Positions 44,942 to 52,890 of a stretch of 64,000 nt of DNA are shown one piece after another. Both the position numbers and the translations under genes were made by a program. Below the pieces are notes generated by a model that did not search any database, was not told the DNA's origin, and saw only the letters and a list, made by a program, of their open reading frames with translations. This DNA comes from Actinomadura kijaniata NBRC 14229 (GTDB lineage Bacteria > Actinomycetota > Actinomycetes > Streptosporangiales > Streptosporangiaceae), in the NCBI RefSeq assembly GCF_001552175.1, contig NZ_BCQR01000030.1, forward strand, positions 22,415 through 86,414. Reading direction: 5' to 3'. Positions within the stretch are counted from its first letter, which is position 1. Each line of letters opens with the position of its first letter.

Positions 44942-45547
44942 ATGAGCTACTCCCCGGTCCCCGAACGACAGCGGCACTCCGACGGCCTGCTCACCCACGG
45001 CGCGCGCGCCCTGACCGGCGCGCTGCTGGTGACGGCGGTGACGGCCGTGATGTGGGTGCTGGAGTTCGTCGACGTCGCCACGGGGGGCTCCCTCGACCGG
45101 TTCGGCATCCAGCCCCACGACGTGGACGACCTGCCCGACATCCTCACCGCGCCATTCCTGCACGTCGGGTTCGGGCACCTGATGAGCAACACGGTGCCGT
45201 TCCTGATCCTGGGCTTCCTGGCGGCGGCGCGCGGCGTCGGCAAGTTCCTGGCGGCGAGCCTGTTCGTCATCGTGGTCGGCGGCCTGGGCGTCTGGTTCAC
45301 CAGCCCGGTCAACACCCTCGGCGCGTCCATCCTCGTCTTCGGGTTCTTCGGCTACCTGGTGGGACGCGGCGTGTTCGAACGCCACCTGCTCGACATCCTC
45401 ATCGCCGTCGCGGTCGTCGTCCTCTACGGCACCACGATGCTGTTCGGGCTGCTGCCCAGCGACCCGTCGATCTCCTGGCAGGGCCACCTGTTCGGGCTGC
45501 TCGGCGGTCTGCTGGCCTCCTGGGTGCTGCGCCGCCGCGCCCGCTGA
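44942..45547 (+). CDS. Rhomboid-family intramembrane serine protease
   Basis: The 201-aa product has six membrane helices. The catalytic pair is present: Ser in LGASILVFGFFG (GxSxxxxG) near residue 123 and His in WQGHLFGLLGG near 180; the oxyanion-side motif HVGFGHLMSNT near 75 is also intact. Rhomboids cut membrane helices of other proteins within the bilayer. Target proteins are unknown, and no obvious substrate is adjacent. GAGGAACGG lies upstream of ATG 44942. Confidence 0.9.
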   Translation: MSYSPVPERQRHSDGLLTHGARALTGALLVTAVTAVMWVLEFVDVATGGSLDRFGIQPHDVDDLPDILTAPFLHVGFGHLMSNTVPFLILGFLAAARGVGKFLAASLFVIVVGGLGVWFTSPVNTLGASILVFGFFGYLVGRGVFERHLLDILIAVAVVVLYGTTMLFGLLPSDPSISWQGHLFGLLGGLLASWVLRRRAR

Positions 45548-45583
45548 CCGGCCGTTCCCACCGGCCGTTCCCACCGGCCGGTC
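45546..45583 (+). terminator. Repeat and hairpin after the rhomboid gene
   Basis: ACCGGCCGTTCCC is repeated twice in tandem (45547-45559, 45560-45572) and the outer GACCGGCC (45546-45553) pairs with GGCCGGTC (45576-45583). The stem starts at the stop codon. Confidence 0.5.
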
Positions 45584-45656
45584 CGCGTCACACCGGTGAC
45601 TTCCGGCGCTTCGGGTGGTCTCCTGGGGTGAACGCCGTCGCCCCGAGGAGCGAGCC

Positions 45657-46064
45657 ATGTCCCACCCGTCCACCACGCGGCGCCGGGGCCGTGCCGCCAC
45701 CGTCGTCGCCTGGATCCTCCAGGTCCTGCTGGCCCTGGAGTTCCTGGCCGCGGGCCTGGGCAAACTGCTCGGCTCCCGGGCGAACGTCGACATGTTCGCC
45801 GAGATCGGCGCGGGCCAGTGGCTGCGCTACCTGGTCGGCGTGCTGGAGGTCGCCGGAGCCGTCGGGGTGGTGCTGCCGCCGCTGGCCGCGCTCGCGGCGG
45901 CGTGCCTGGCCGCGCTGATGGTCGGCGCGATCATCACCGACCTCGCCGTGATCGAGGAGTCCCCGGTGATCCCGGCCGTCGCCCTGGCGATGGCCGTCGC
46001 GGTCGCGGTGCTGCGGCGCGACGACTTCCCGGCGCTGCGCGACCGGCTGCGCCGTTCGGGCTGA
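45657..46064 (+). CDS. DoxX-family membrane protein
   Basis: The 135-aa product has four membrane helices and the DoxX signature LLALEFLAAGLGKLLG near the first helix, followed by WLRYLVGVLEVAGAVGVVL. DoxX proteins associate with redox enzymes or small-molecule detoxification in the membrane; the exact activity is unclear. GAGGAG precedes ATG 45657. It converges with an SDR gene through a strong hairpin. Confidence 0.85.
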   Translation: MSHPSTTRRRGRAATVVAWILQVLLALEFLAAGLGKLLGSRANVDMFAEIGAGQWLRYLVGVLEVAGAVGVVLPPLAALAAACLAALMVGAIITDLAVIEESPVIPAVALAMAVAVAVLRRDDFPALRDRLRRSG

Positions 46065-46071
46065 CCGCCCC

Positions 46072-46108
46072 CACTGAGCGGGCCGGGGCCTCCCCGGCCC
46101 GCTCAGTG
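46072..46108. terminator. Perfect bidirectional hairpin overlapping an SDR stop codon
   Basis: A 17-bp perfect stem (46072-46088 with 46092-46108) with a 3-base loop. The stop codon of the convergent SDR gene (46103-46105) is inside the right arm. Confidence 0.85.
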
Positions 46109-46861
46109 CGGACGCACGGTGATGTCGGCGACCACCGCGTCGCGCGGCGTCTCCAACGCCCCCACCAGCACCTTCGCTACCGTCGCCGGATCGACGAAGT
46201 CGCCGGGCTCGTACGGCCGGCCCTCCTGCGAGCGCACCTTGCGCTGCATCTCGGTCGCGGTCCGCCCCGGATAGACCGTGGTGACGCGGATCTCCGGCTC
46301 CTCGGCCCGCAGCGCGTCCGCCAGCGCCCGCAGGCCGAACTTGCTGGCCGCGTACGCCGACCAGTCCGGGTTCGCGCGCAGCCCGGCCGTGGAGTTCACG
46401 AACACCACGTGCCCCCGCGCGGTCCGCAGCGCCGGGAGCAGCAGCCGGGTCAGCTCGGCCGCCGACACCAGGTTCACGTTCAGGTGGTCGTTCCAGTCGT
46501 CGGTGTCGAGTTCGGCGACCGGCCCGAGGGTGACGACGCCCGCGCTGTGGACGACGCCGTCGAGCCGGTCCGGCAGGTCGGCCTCCGCCAGCGCCGTCTC
46601 CAGGCGGCGCGGCTGCGCCAGGTCCAGCGTCAGCGTCCGGATCGTCGCCTGCGCCGCGGTCGCCACCGGCCCCGGCGTGCCGTCCGGCGAGATCGAGAAC
46701 GACTGCGTCTGCGCGTGCGCGCCGGTCAGCGACCGGCCCATCTCCTCCAGGCGCCCGGCGTCCCGCCCGGCCAGGATCAGGTCGTGCCCCCGGCCGCGCA
46801 GCAGCCTCGCGACCGCCGCGCCGATGCCGCCGGTCGCCCCCGTGATCAGATACGTGCCCAT
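46103..46861 (-). CDS. Short-chain dehydrogenase/reductase
   Basis: The 252-aa protein is a classical SDR: ITGATGGIGAAVARLL at the N-terminus, VHSAGVV near 105, and the catalytic Ser/Tyr/Lys with VFVNSTAGL and SAYAASKFGL near 155-172. NAD(P)H-dependent oxidation or reduction of an alcohol or ketone is expected. A linker near residues 48-66 (TQSFSISPDGTPGPVATAA) is longer than usual. ATG 46861 begins the family N-terminus. It lies 49 bases downstream of the pentapeptide-like membrane protein gene. Confidence 0.92.
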   Translation of the reverse strand: MGTYLITGATGGIGAAVARLLRGRGHDLILAGRDAGRLEEMGRSLTGAHAQTQSFSISPDGTPGPVATAAQATIRTLTLDLAQPRRLETALAEADLPDRLDGVVHSAGVVTLGPVAELDTDDWNDHLNVNLVSAAELTRLLLPALRTARGHVVFVNSTAGLRANPDWSAYAASKFGLRALADALRAEEPEIRVTTVYPGRTATEMQRKVRSQEGRPYEPGDFVDPATVAKVLVGALETPRDAVVADITVRPH

Positions 46862-46910
46862 GGCGCTCCATTCTGGTCCCGTTACCAGGATCGACGCTCG
46901 CTCGGGAACG

Positions 46911-48365
46911 TCAGTTCGGACGCAGTACCCGCGTCACCCCGGCGATCAACGCGGTCGCCAGGACCCAACCCGTCGCGATCAGCGCGTACGCCACCCACCG
47001 CGACCACCCCACCGGGTCGAACGCCTGCTGCTGCCCGAACGTGTCGATCGGGATCAGCAGGTCCAGCGTGTACGCGAACGCGTGGAACACCGGATGCTCG
47101 TCCCGCTTGATCGCCCGCGGCTCCCGGAGGGAGAACACCACCGTCCCGAACGCCACCAGCGCCCCGAACCACGCGAACGCCAGCCACGGCCGGTACCCGT
47201 AGCCGACCGTCCAGTCCAGCAGCAGGCTCCACGTCCGCCCGACCGGGTGCAGCCGCCGGCGCCGCGCCCGCAGCTTGGCGAGCTGCACCTTCCGCGCCAG
47301 GTCGTCGTGCCCGGTGGCGTGGTAGTTGGCGGCGAGCTGCTCGTACGGCTGGAGATGGAACTGCGGATCGCGGCTCACCCAGCTCAGCCGGTCCTTGAAC
47401 GGGGCGTCGCCCAGCGTCTCGTAGCCGAGGCCGTTCAGGTAGAGCTCGTCAGGCCAGGTCTCCGGCCGGTCCCGGACCAGGGCGATCCGCGAGTACGACA
47501 GCGACACCCGTCCCTTGATCTTCTCGCGGGGCAGGAGCAGCAGCTCGTCGGCCTGGAGGTGGCTGGCGTGCAGGGCCATCCGCCGCGGGTCGGCCGAGTC
47601 CAGGGACGCCCCGTCGAACGAGAGGATGCCGTTGACCCGCGCGCTGCGCAGCCGGACCGTGCCGATCGCGGTGAAGCCGCGGCTGAACTCGGCCGTGTCC
47701 TCCACGATCATGTTCTGGGCCTGGAGCGCGATACGGCCCGGGTTGCGCAGGGTGGTGCCGTACATGAACAGCCCGCCGTTCAGCCGCGCACCGGTCAGCC
47801 GCATCCCCCCGACGATCTCGGAGTGCTCGACGAAACAGCCGACCTCGACGACCATGCTGCCGCTGTAGAACGCCCACCTGTCCGGGTCTTCCTCGATGAG
47901 CGTGACGGCGTTCATCCGCAGACCGCCCGAGATCTGGGCGCGGGTCAGCCGCACCTGCCCCTCGATCCGCGAGCCCGACAGGCTGAGGTAGCCGTCCACG
48001 CGCAGCCCGCCGCCGTCGAACCCCGGCATCCGGCAGTGCGACAGCCGTAGCTGCCGGGTCTGGCAGTTGGAGAAGTCGGGCTGCTCGACCAGGCGGCAGT
48101 GGGACAGCTTCAGCTCGTGCCCGACGTTCCCGCCGGCCAGGCTCAGCCGCCCCGTGACGTAGGCGCCCCTCAGCCGGACGGCCGGGACGCGGCCGGGCAC
48201 GCTCTCCCCGGCCCCCAGCAGCAGCTTCGCGATGACTTCCGCGCGGACGATGCGCTCGGGCAGCGGCCCGGCGGGCGGGTCGTCGCCCAGCACGACCTCG
48301 GTGCCCGTCGGGAACGCCGCCCACAGGCGTCGTTCGGCGTCGTTGAGGCCGGGGGGTTGCGTCAC
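46911..48365 (-). CDS. Pentapeptide-like beta-helix protein with C-terminal membrane helices (paralogue A)
   Basis: The 484-aa protein begins LNDAERRLWAAFPTG. A repetitive beta-helix-like region follows (VRLRGAYVTGRLSLAGG, CRMPGFDGGGLRVDGYLSLS, ISGGLRMNAVTL), then a linker and two to three membrane helices near 385-480 separated by DEHPVFHAFAYTLDLLIPI. It is a clear paralogue of the 60-kb protein. Such proteins are often annotated membrane-associated oxidoreductase, but I see no cofactor motif. The loop between helices resembles a re-entrant pore of two-helix channels; this is speculation. It starts at GTG with GAGG upstream. Confidence 0.75.
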   Translation of the reverse strand: MTQPPGLNDAERRLWAAFPTGTEVVLGDDPPAGPLPERIVRAEVIAKLLLGAGESVPGRVPAVRLRGAYVTGRLSLAGGNVGHELKLSHCRLVEQPDFSNCQTRQLRLSHCRMPGFDGGGLRVDGYLSLSGSRIEGQVRLTRAQISGGLRMNAVTLIEEDPDRWAFYSGSMVVEVGCFVEHSEIVGGMRLTGARLNGGLFMYGTTLRNPGRIALQAQNMIVEDTAEFSRGFTAIGTVRLRSARVNGILSFDGASLDSADPRRMALHASHLQADELLLLPREKIKGRVSLSYSRIALVRDRPETWPDELYLNGLGYETLGDAPFKDRLSWVSRDPQFHLQPYEQLAANYHATGHDDLARKVQLAKLRARRRRLHPVGRTWSLLLDWTVGYGYRPWLAFAWFGALVAFGTVVFSLREPRAIKRDEHPVFHAFAYTLDLLIPIDTFGQQQAFDPVGWSRWVAYALIATGWVLATALIAGVTRVLRPN

Positions 48366-48409
48366 GGAACCTCTTTCTACGCGCCCCCCGGCCGTTGATC
48401 AAGGGCGGT

Positions 48410-49195
48410 CTAGAACAGGCCCCGGCGGCGCCCGGCCTGCTGGAGGAAGCCGTCGAGCTGCTGCTCCCAGTTGGTGTTCTGGAAGGTCGCGTAGTCCACG
48501 GTGAACCGGCTGAACGCGTCGCGCCCCTCGGTGAACACCCCGCCGCGCTTGTCCAGCTCCAGCACGACCTCCATCGACTGCGGGTAGGACACGAACGTGA
48601 CCTCCAGCTGGTTGATGGAGCGCGCGAGCTGCGCGGGCGGGTAGAACTCGATCTCCTGGTAGAACGGCAGCTCCTGGTGGACGCCCCAGATGCGGCCCTT
48701 CTCGCAGTCGGCGTTGCGGAACCGGAAGCCCAGGTTCTGGAAGGCGGTCAGGATCCGCTCCTGCGCGGGCAGCGGGTGCACGGCGATCGGGTCGAGGTCG
48801 GTGGCGTCGACGGCCTTGGCGACCTCCAGCTCGGTGGCGATGCCGACGGTGGTGCCGTGCAGCGCCTGCCCGTACAGGTGGGTCAGCGGCGCCTCCCACG
48901 GGATCGGGAATTGGAACGGGATGCTGTAGCGCGCCCCGTCGTCCAGCTTGAACCGCCCGCCGATCGGCAGCTTGGCGTACTCCAGGTCCTGCTTGTACTC
49001 GTTGTCGCCGGACTCGATCTCGACACGGGTCTTCAGCGCCAGGTTCACGCCGAGGATCTCGGAGTCGTGCGAGCCCCCGATGATGGTGACCTCGCCGGTG
49101 ACGGTGTCGCCCGGCCGGGTGTTGGGGTTGTGCAGGATCGTCTCGACCTCGGGACCGCCGACACCGACGGCCTGGAGCAGCTTCTTGAAGACCAC
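48410..49195 (-). CDS. spo0M: Spo0M-like sporulation-control protein (copy 1)
   Basis: The 261-aa protein has the arrestin-like N-terminal half of Spo0M (VFKKLLQAVGVGGPEVETIL, then RPGDTVTGEVTIIGG, IPFQFPIPWEAPLTHLYG) and a conserved C-terminal half (GLGFRFRNADCEKG, FYQEIEFYPP, VVLELDKRGG). In Bacillus, Spo0M influences sporulation timing. GTG 49195 is chosen because GGAGGG lies at proper distance and because the result is exactly as long as the second copy. ATG 49213 is the other option. The two copies lie on the same strand on either side of an SMR gene of opposite direction. Confidence 0.88.
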   Translation of the reverse strand: MVFKKLLQAVGVGGPEVETILHNPNTRPGDTVTGEVTIIGGSHDSEILGVNLALKTRVEIESGDNEYKQDLEYAKLPIGGRFKLDDGARYSIPFQFPIPWEAPLTHLYGQALHGTTVGIATELEVAKAVDATDLDPIAVHPLPAQERILTAFQNLGFRFRNADCEKGRIWGVHQELPFYQEIEFYPPAQLARSINQLEVTFVSYPQSMEVVLELDKRGGVFTEGRDAFSRFTVDYATFQNTNWEQQLDGFLQQAGRRRGLF

Positions 49196-49433
49196 GTTCC
49201 CGTTTCCCTCCATGAGTGCCGGGCGGAGGCGCCGCCCTCGTCCCAGTAGACGCCTTCCGGAAGAATGAGGTTCCCCTGTCACCCGATTCGGTGCGGACCG
49301 GAACAGGTCAGGCGGGATCGGCGTTATGTCGGGGTGAGGCCGTCCCGCGGCCTCCCGGACGAGGAGCGCGCCGTACCCGGCAGGCGAAGACGACGCGTAC
49401 GCATCTGTCGTCTCGTCACCGGAGTCGTGGGAA

Positions 49434-49757
49434 ATGGCCTGGATCCTCGTCGTCGCCGCCGGACTGCTCGAAGTCGCGATGGCCCTTTCGCTGAAGATGA
49501 GCAGGGGCTTCACGCAGCCCTGGCCGTCGGTCGGCTTCCTGCTCTTCGCCGTCGCCAGCTTCGGGATGCTGAACCTCGCGCTGCGCACGCTGGAGGTCGG
49601 CACCGCCTACGCGGTGTGGGTCGGCATCGGGGCGGTCGGCACCGCCGCGCTCGGCATGCTGCTGCTGGGCGACCAGGTCTCCGCCCTCAAGATCATCGCC
49701 CTGGTGCTGATCGTCACCGGGGTGGTCATGCTGAACCTGGCGGGCGGCGCCCACTGA
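49434..49757 (+). CDS. SMR-family exporter, SugE/Gdx-like
   Basis: The 107-aa protein has four membrane helices and the essential Glu in helix 1 (MAWILVVAAGLLEVAMALSL), with GTAYAVWVGIGAVGTA in helix 3, the SugE/Gdx pattern. Gdx members export guanidinium; related members export quaternary ammonium. A small hairpin (AGACGAC at 49388-49394 with GTCGTCT at 49407-49413) lies just before the start, but I cannot match it to a guanidine riboswitch. The gene lies between two Spo0M copies in opposite orientation. Confidence 0.88.
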   Translation: MAWILVVAAGLLEVAMALSLKMSRGFTQPWPSVGFLLFAVASFGMLNLALRTLEVGTAYAVWVGIGAVGTAALGMLLLGDQVSALKIIALVLIVTGVVMLNLAGGAH

Positions 49758-49761
49758 ACGC

Positions 49762-49803
49762 GGCCGGGCCGGGGACGCGGACGTCCGCGTCCCCGGCCCG
49801 GCC
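49762..49803. terminator. 42-bp perfect palindrome
   Basis: Positions 49762-49803 are a perfect inverted repeat centred on GACGTC. It lies between the end of the SMR gene and the end of Spo0M copy 2 and can act on both strands. Confidence 0.85.
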
Positions 49804-49823
49804 CACCGCGTCGGATCAGCCCG

Positions 49824-50609
49824 TCAGAAACGGCCCTTGCGGCGGCAGAGCTTGGTCAGCAGCCCCTCTATCCGCTGCTCCCAGTTCGTGCTCTCGGCGG
49901 ACGCGTAGTCCACGGTGAAGTGGCAGAGCTCGTCGTGGCCCCCGGTGAACCCCGCACCGCGCTTGTCCAGCTCCAGCACCACCGACATCGACTTCGGGGC
50001 GGCGACGAAGGTGACCTCCAGCTCCCTGATCGCCGAGGAGTACTTCGCGGGCGGGTAGAACTCGATCTCCTGGTAGAACGGCAGCTTCTGCTCGATCCCC
50101 CAGATGCGGCCCTTCTCCAGGTCGGCGCTGTGGAAGCGGAAGCCCAGCGCGCCGAACGCGGCCAGCACGCGTTCCTGCGCGGGCAGCGGGTGGATCGCGA
50201 TCGGGTCGAGGTCGGTGGCGTCCACCGCCCGCGCGACCTCCAGTTCGGTGGCGATCCCGACGGTGGTGCCGATCAGCGGCCGCCCGTACAGGTGGGTCAG
50301 CGGCGCCTCCCACGGGATCGGGAACTCGAACGGCAGGCTGTAGCGCGCCCCGTCGTCCAGCCGGAACGAGCCCGCCAGCGGGAACCGGGCGTACTCCAGG
50401 TTCTCGCGGTGCTCGTGGTCGCCCGACTCCGCCTCGACCCGCGACCGCAGCGCGAGGGTCACCTTGTTGATCTCGGCGTCCGCCTTGCCGCCCACGATGA
50501 CGACCTCGCCCCGGACCACCCCGCCCGGCTGGACGTCGGCGTTGTGGAGCACGGTCTCGACCTCCGGCCCACCCACACCGGCCGCCTGCAACAGCTTCTT
50601 GAAGACCAA
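49824..50609 (-). CDS. spo0M: Spo0M-like sporulation-control protein (copy 2)
   Basis: The 261-aa protein is collinear with copy 1 (VFKKLLQAAGVGGPEVETVL, FPIPWEAPLTHLYG, PFYQEIEFYPPAKY, VVLELDKRGAGF) and differs mainly between residues 25 and 75 and in the last 40. TTG 50609 follows GAGGAAC and gives the same length as copy 1. Two copies in tandem point to a local duplication, with the SMR gene inserted between them or carried along. Different roles of the copies are possible. Confidence 0.87.
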   Translation of the reverse strand: MVFKKLLQAAGVGGPEVETVLHNADVQPGGVVRGEVVIVGGKADAEINKVTLALRSRVEAESGDHEHRENLEYARFPLAGSFRLDDGARYSLPFEFPIPWEAPLTHLYGRPLIGTTVGIATELEVARAVDATDLDPIAIHPLPAQERVLAAFGALGFRFHSADLEKGRIWGIEQKLPFYQEIEFYPPAKYSSAIRELEVTFVAAPKSMSVVLELDKRGAGFTGGHDELCHFTVDYASAESTNWEQRIEGLLTKLCRRKGRF

Positions 50610-50757
50610 CGCGTGTTCCTCTCGTGAAGTGCGGGGTGGTTGTTTCGTTTGTTGCCGGTCAGACGACTCCGGTCCCCGGCCGGTTTCACCGTTGTTCGGG
50701 ATTGCCGGATCCGGCCAAAGGCGCCGGTGGTCGCCACGGCGTGCTCGACGCGGCCCT

Positions 50758-50771
50758 GTGACACGTGTCAC
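50758..50771. promoter_or_regulatory. 14-bp perfect palindrome GTGACACGTGTCAC
   Basis: A perfect palindrome with central CACGTG. A partial second copy, GGCACGTGTCC, lies at 50800-50810. Both are in the gap between divergent genes, as expected for TetR-type or similar operators. Confidence 0.6.
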
Positions 50772-50871
50772 TTTCTTGACCCCGTGCGGAGGTTGATGTG
50801 GCACGTGTCCGCGCGGTCGTCCCGCCGGGGTGGGTTGCCAGGGGTTACCAGCGGGTAGCATGATGGCGAGT

Positions 50872-50883
50872 TACTGACCAGTA
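50872..50883. promoter_or_regulatory. TACTG-AC-CAGTA palindrome before the FadE5 gene
   Basis: An inverted repeat of 5 bp with a 2-base spacer, 46 bases before the start codon, in the position of a promoter operator. TetR-family repressors of fatty-acid genes use sites of this size; the regulator is unknown. Confidence 0.5.
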
Positions 50884-50929
50884 CGTTACGCGGGGCCGCC
50901 GGCCGCCGCCGGACTTAACGGAGTGTTCG

Positions 50930-52762
50930 ATGGGGCACTACAAGAGCAACCTCCGCGACATCGAGTTCAACCTCTTCGAGGTGTTCAACCGTCAGGAACT
51001 GCTCGGCAGCGGCCCGTACGCGGACCTGGACGAGGAGACGGTGCGCAGCATCCTCGACGAGGTGAACCGCCTCGCCGAAGGGGTGCTCGCCGACTCGTTC
51101 GAGGACGCCGACCGGAACCCGCCGAAGTTCGACCCGGCCACCGGCACCGTGACGATGCCGGAGTCGTTCAAGAAGTCGTTCAAGGCGTGGATGGACGCCG
51201 AGTGGTACCGCGTGGACCTGGCCCCCGACTTCGGCGGCACCGGCGCTCCCCGCAGCCTCACCTGGGCCATCGCCGAGCAGGTCCTGGGCGCCAACCCGGC
51301 GATCTACATGTTCTCCTCCGGCCCCGGCTTCGCCCAGATCCTGTGGCACATCGGCAACGAGGACCAGAAGCGCTTCGCCGAGATCGCCCTGGAGCGCCAG
51401 TGGGGCGCCACCATGGTGCTGACCGAGCCGGACGCCGGCTCCGACGTGGGCGCCGGCCGCAGCAAGGCGGTCCAGCAGCCCGACGGCACCTGGCACATCG
51501 AGGGCGTCAAGCGCTTCATCACCTCGGCCGAGCACGACATGGCCGAGAACATCTTCCACCTGGTGCTGGCCCGCCCCGAGGGCGCCGGCCCCGGCACCAA
51601 GGGCCTGTCGATGTTCCTGGTGCCCAAGTACCTGGTGGACCTGGAGACCGGTGAGCTGGGCGAGCGCAACGGCGCCTACGTCACCAACGTCGAGAAGAAG
51701 ATGGGCCTGAAGGTCTCCACGACCTGCGAGCTCACCCTCGGCGAGAAGCACCCCGCCGTCGGCTACCTGGTCGGCGACGTGCACGAGGGCATCAAGCAGA
51801 TGTTCCTCGTCATCGAGTACGCCCGCATGATGGTCGGCACCAAGGCCATCGCGACGCTGTCCACCGGCTACCTCAACGCGCTGGAGTACGCCAAGGAGCG
51901 CGTCCAGGGCGCCGACATGACGAAGATGACGGACAAGACCGCGCCGCGCGTCACCATCACCCACCACCCGGACGTGCGCCGCTCGCTGATGACCCAGAAG
52001 GCGTACGCCGAGGGCATGCGCGCGCTGGTCCTGCTGACCGCCTCCTACCAGGACGCGGTGCAGATCGCCGAGCACGAGGGCCGCCGGGACGAGGTCGCCG
52101 AGAAGGTCAACGACCTGCTGCTGCCGATCGTCAAGGGCTTCGGCTCCGAGCGCGCCTACGCCCTGCTGGGCGCCGAGTCGCTCCAGACCCTGGGCGGCTC
52201 CGGCTTCCTCCAGGAGTACCCGATCGAGCAGTACATCCGGGACTCCAAGATCGACACCCTGTACGAGGGCACCACCGCGATCCAGGGCCAGGACCTGTTC
52301 TTCCGCAAGATCCTGCGGGACAACGGCGAGGCCCTGAAGGTCCTGGCGGGCGAGATCAAGGCGTTCGCCGAGTCCGAGGCCGGCAACGGCCGGCTGAAGG
52401 CCGAGCGCGCCCTGCTGCTCAAGGCCCTCGACGACGTCCAGGGGATCCTCGACCCGATGGTCGGCTGGGCCCTGGCCTCCATGGAGAACCCGAAGGAGAT
52501 CTACAAGGTCGGCCTGAACGGCAGCCGTCTGCTGATGGCCCTCGGCGACGTGGTCGTGGGCTGGCTGCTGCTGCGCCAGGCCGAGGTCGCCCTGGCCAAG
52601 CTGGGCGGCGACGTCTCCGAGGCCGACAAGAACTTCTACACCGGCAAGGTCGCGGCGGCCCAGTTCTTCGCCCAGAACGTCCTGCCGAAGATCGCCGCCG
52701 AGCGCGCCGTCGCCGAGGCCACCAACCTCGACGTGATGGAGCTGCCGGAGGAGGCGTTCTAG
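50930..52762 (+). CDS. fadE5: Acyl-CoA dehydrogenase, FadE5-type
   Basis: The 610-aa protein is longer than standard acyl-CoA dehydrogenases and fits the FadE5/AcdA-type branch. It has [19 protein letters not shown] at the N-terminus, flavin-contact [14 protein letters not shown] near residue 163, [12 protein letters not shown] near 262, and the catalytic Glu in [18 protein letters not shown] near 447. It oxidises acyl-CoA to enoyl-CoA in the first step of beta-oxidation. The codon bias is strongly C-ending, as in a highly expressed gene. Palindromes upstream suggest repressor control, and a hairpin follows. Confidence 0.95.
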   Translation: MGHYKSNLRDIEFNLFEVFNRQELLGSGPYADLDEETVRSILDEVNRLAEGVLADSFEDADRNPPKFDPATGTVTMPESFKKSFKAWMDAEWYRVDLAPDFGGTGAPRSLTWAIAEQVLGANPAIYMFSSGPGFAQILWHIGNEDQKRFAEIALERQWGATMVLTEPDAGSDVGAGRSKAVQQPDGTWHIEGVKRFITSAEHDMAENIFHLVLARPEGAGPGTKGLSMFLVPKYLVDLETGELGERNGAYVTNVEKKMGLKVSTTCELTLGEKHPAVGYLVGDVHEGIKQMFLVIEYARMMVGTKAIATLSTGYLNALEYAKERVQGADMTKMTDKTAPRVTITHHPDVRRSLMTQKAYAEGMRALVLLTASYQDAVQIAEHEGRRDEVAEKVNDLLLPIVKGFGSERAYALLGAESLQTLGGSGFLQEYPIEQYIRDSKIDTLYEGTTAIQGQDLFFRKILRDNGEALKVLAGEIKAFAESEAGNGRLKAERALLLKALDDVQGILDPMVGWALASMENPKEIYKVGLNGSRLLMALGDVVVGWLLLRQAEVALAKLGGDVSEADKNFYTGKVAAAQFFAQNVLPKIAAERAVAEATNLDVMELPEEAF

Positions 52763-52793
52763 CAGACCCCTCCGTCTCCCGCGGAAGGTCGGT

Positions 52794-52831
52794 CAGCGGC
52801 CCCGCCCCCCACCGTGGGGGCGGGGCCGCTG
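52794..52831 (+). terminator. Strong hairpin after the FadE5 gene
   Basis: A 16-bp perfect stem (52794-52809 with 52816-52831) with a 6-base loop lies 32 bases after the stop. Confidence 0.85.
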
Positions 52832-52890
52832 CGCACCAAGGAGATGATCACTACTGTGGACGGTCCCCTCCCGCACGGAACGGAACGCCC

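Larger units (their letters stand above)
50610..50929. other. Divergent control region of Spo0M copy 2 and the FadE5 gene
   Basis: About 320 bases without a gene. It contains two palindromes listed separately, and a third weak one, TACC-N4-GGTA near 50847-50858. The region 50640-50700 is less GC-rich and probably holds the Spo0M copy 2 promoter. Confidence 0.6.

Noticed and set aside
49260..49433. Guanidine riboswitch upstream of the SugE/Gdx-like gene
   Set aside because: The expected conserved blocks of the ykkC classes are not found; only a 7-bp hairpin is present.
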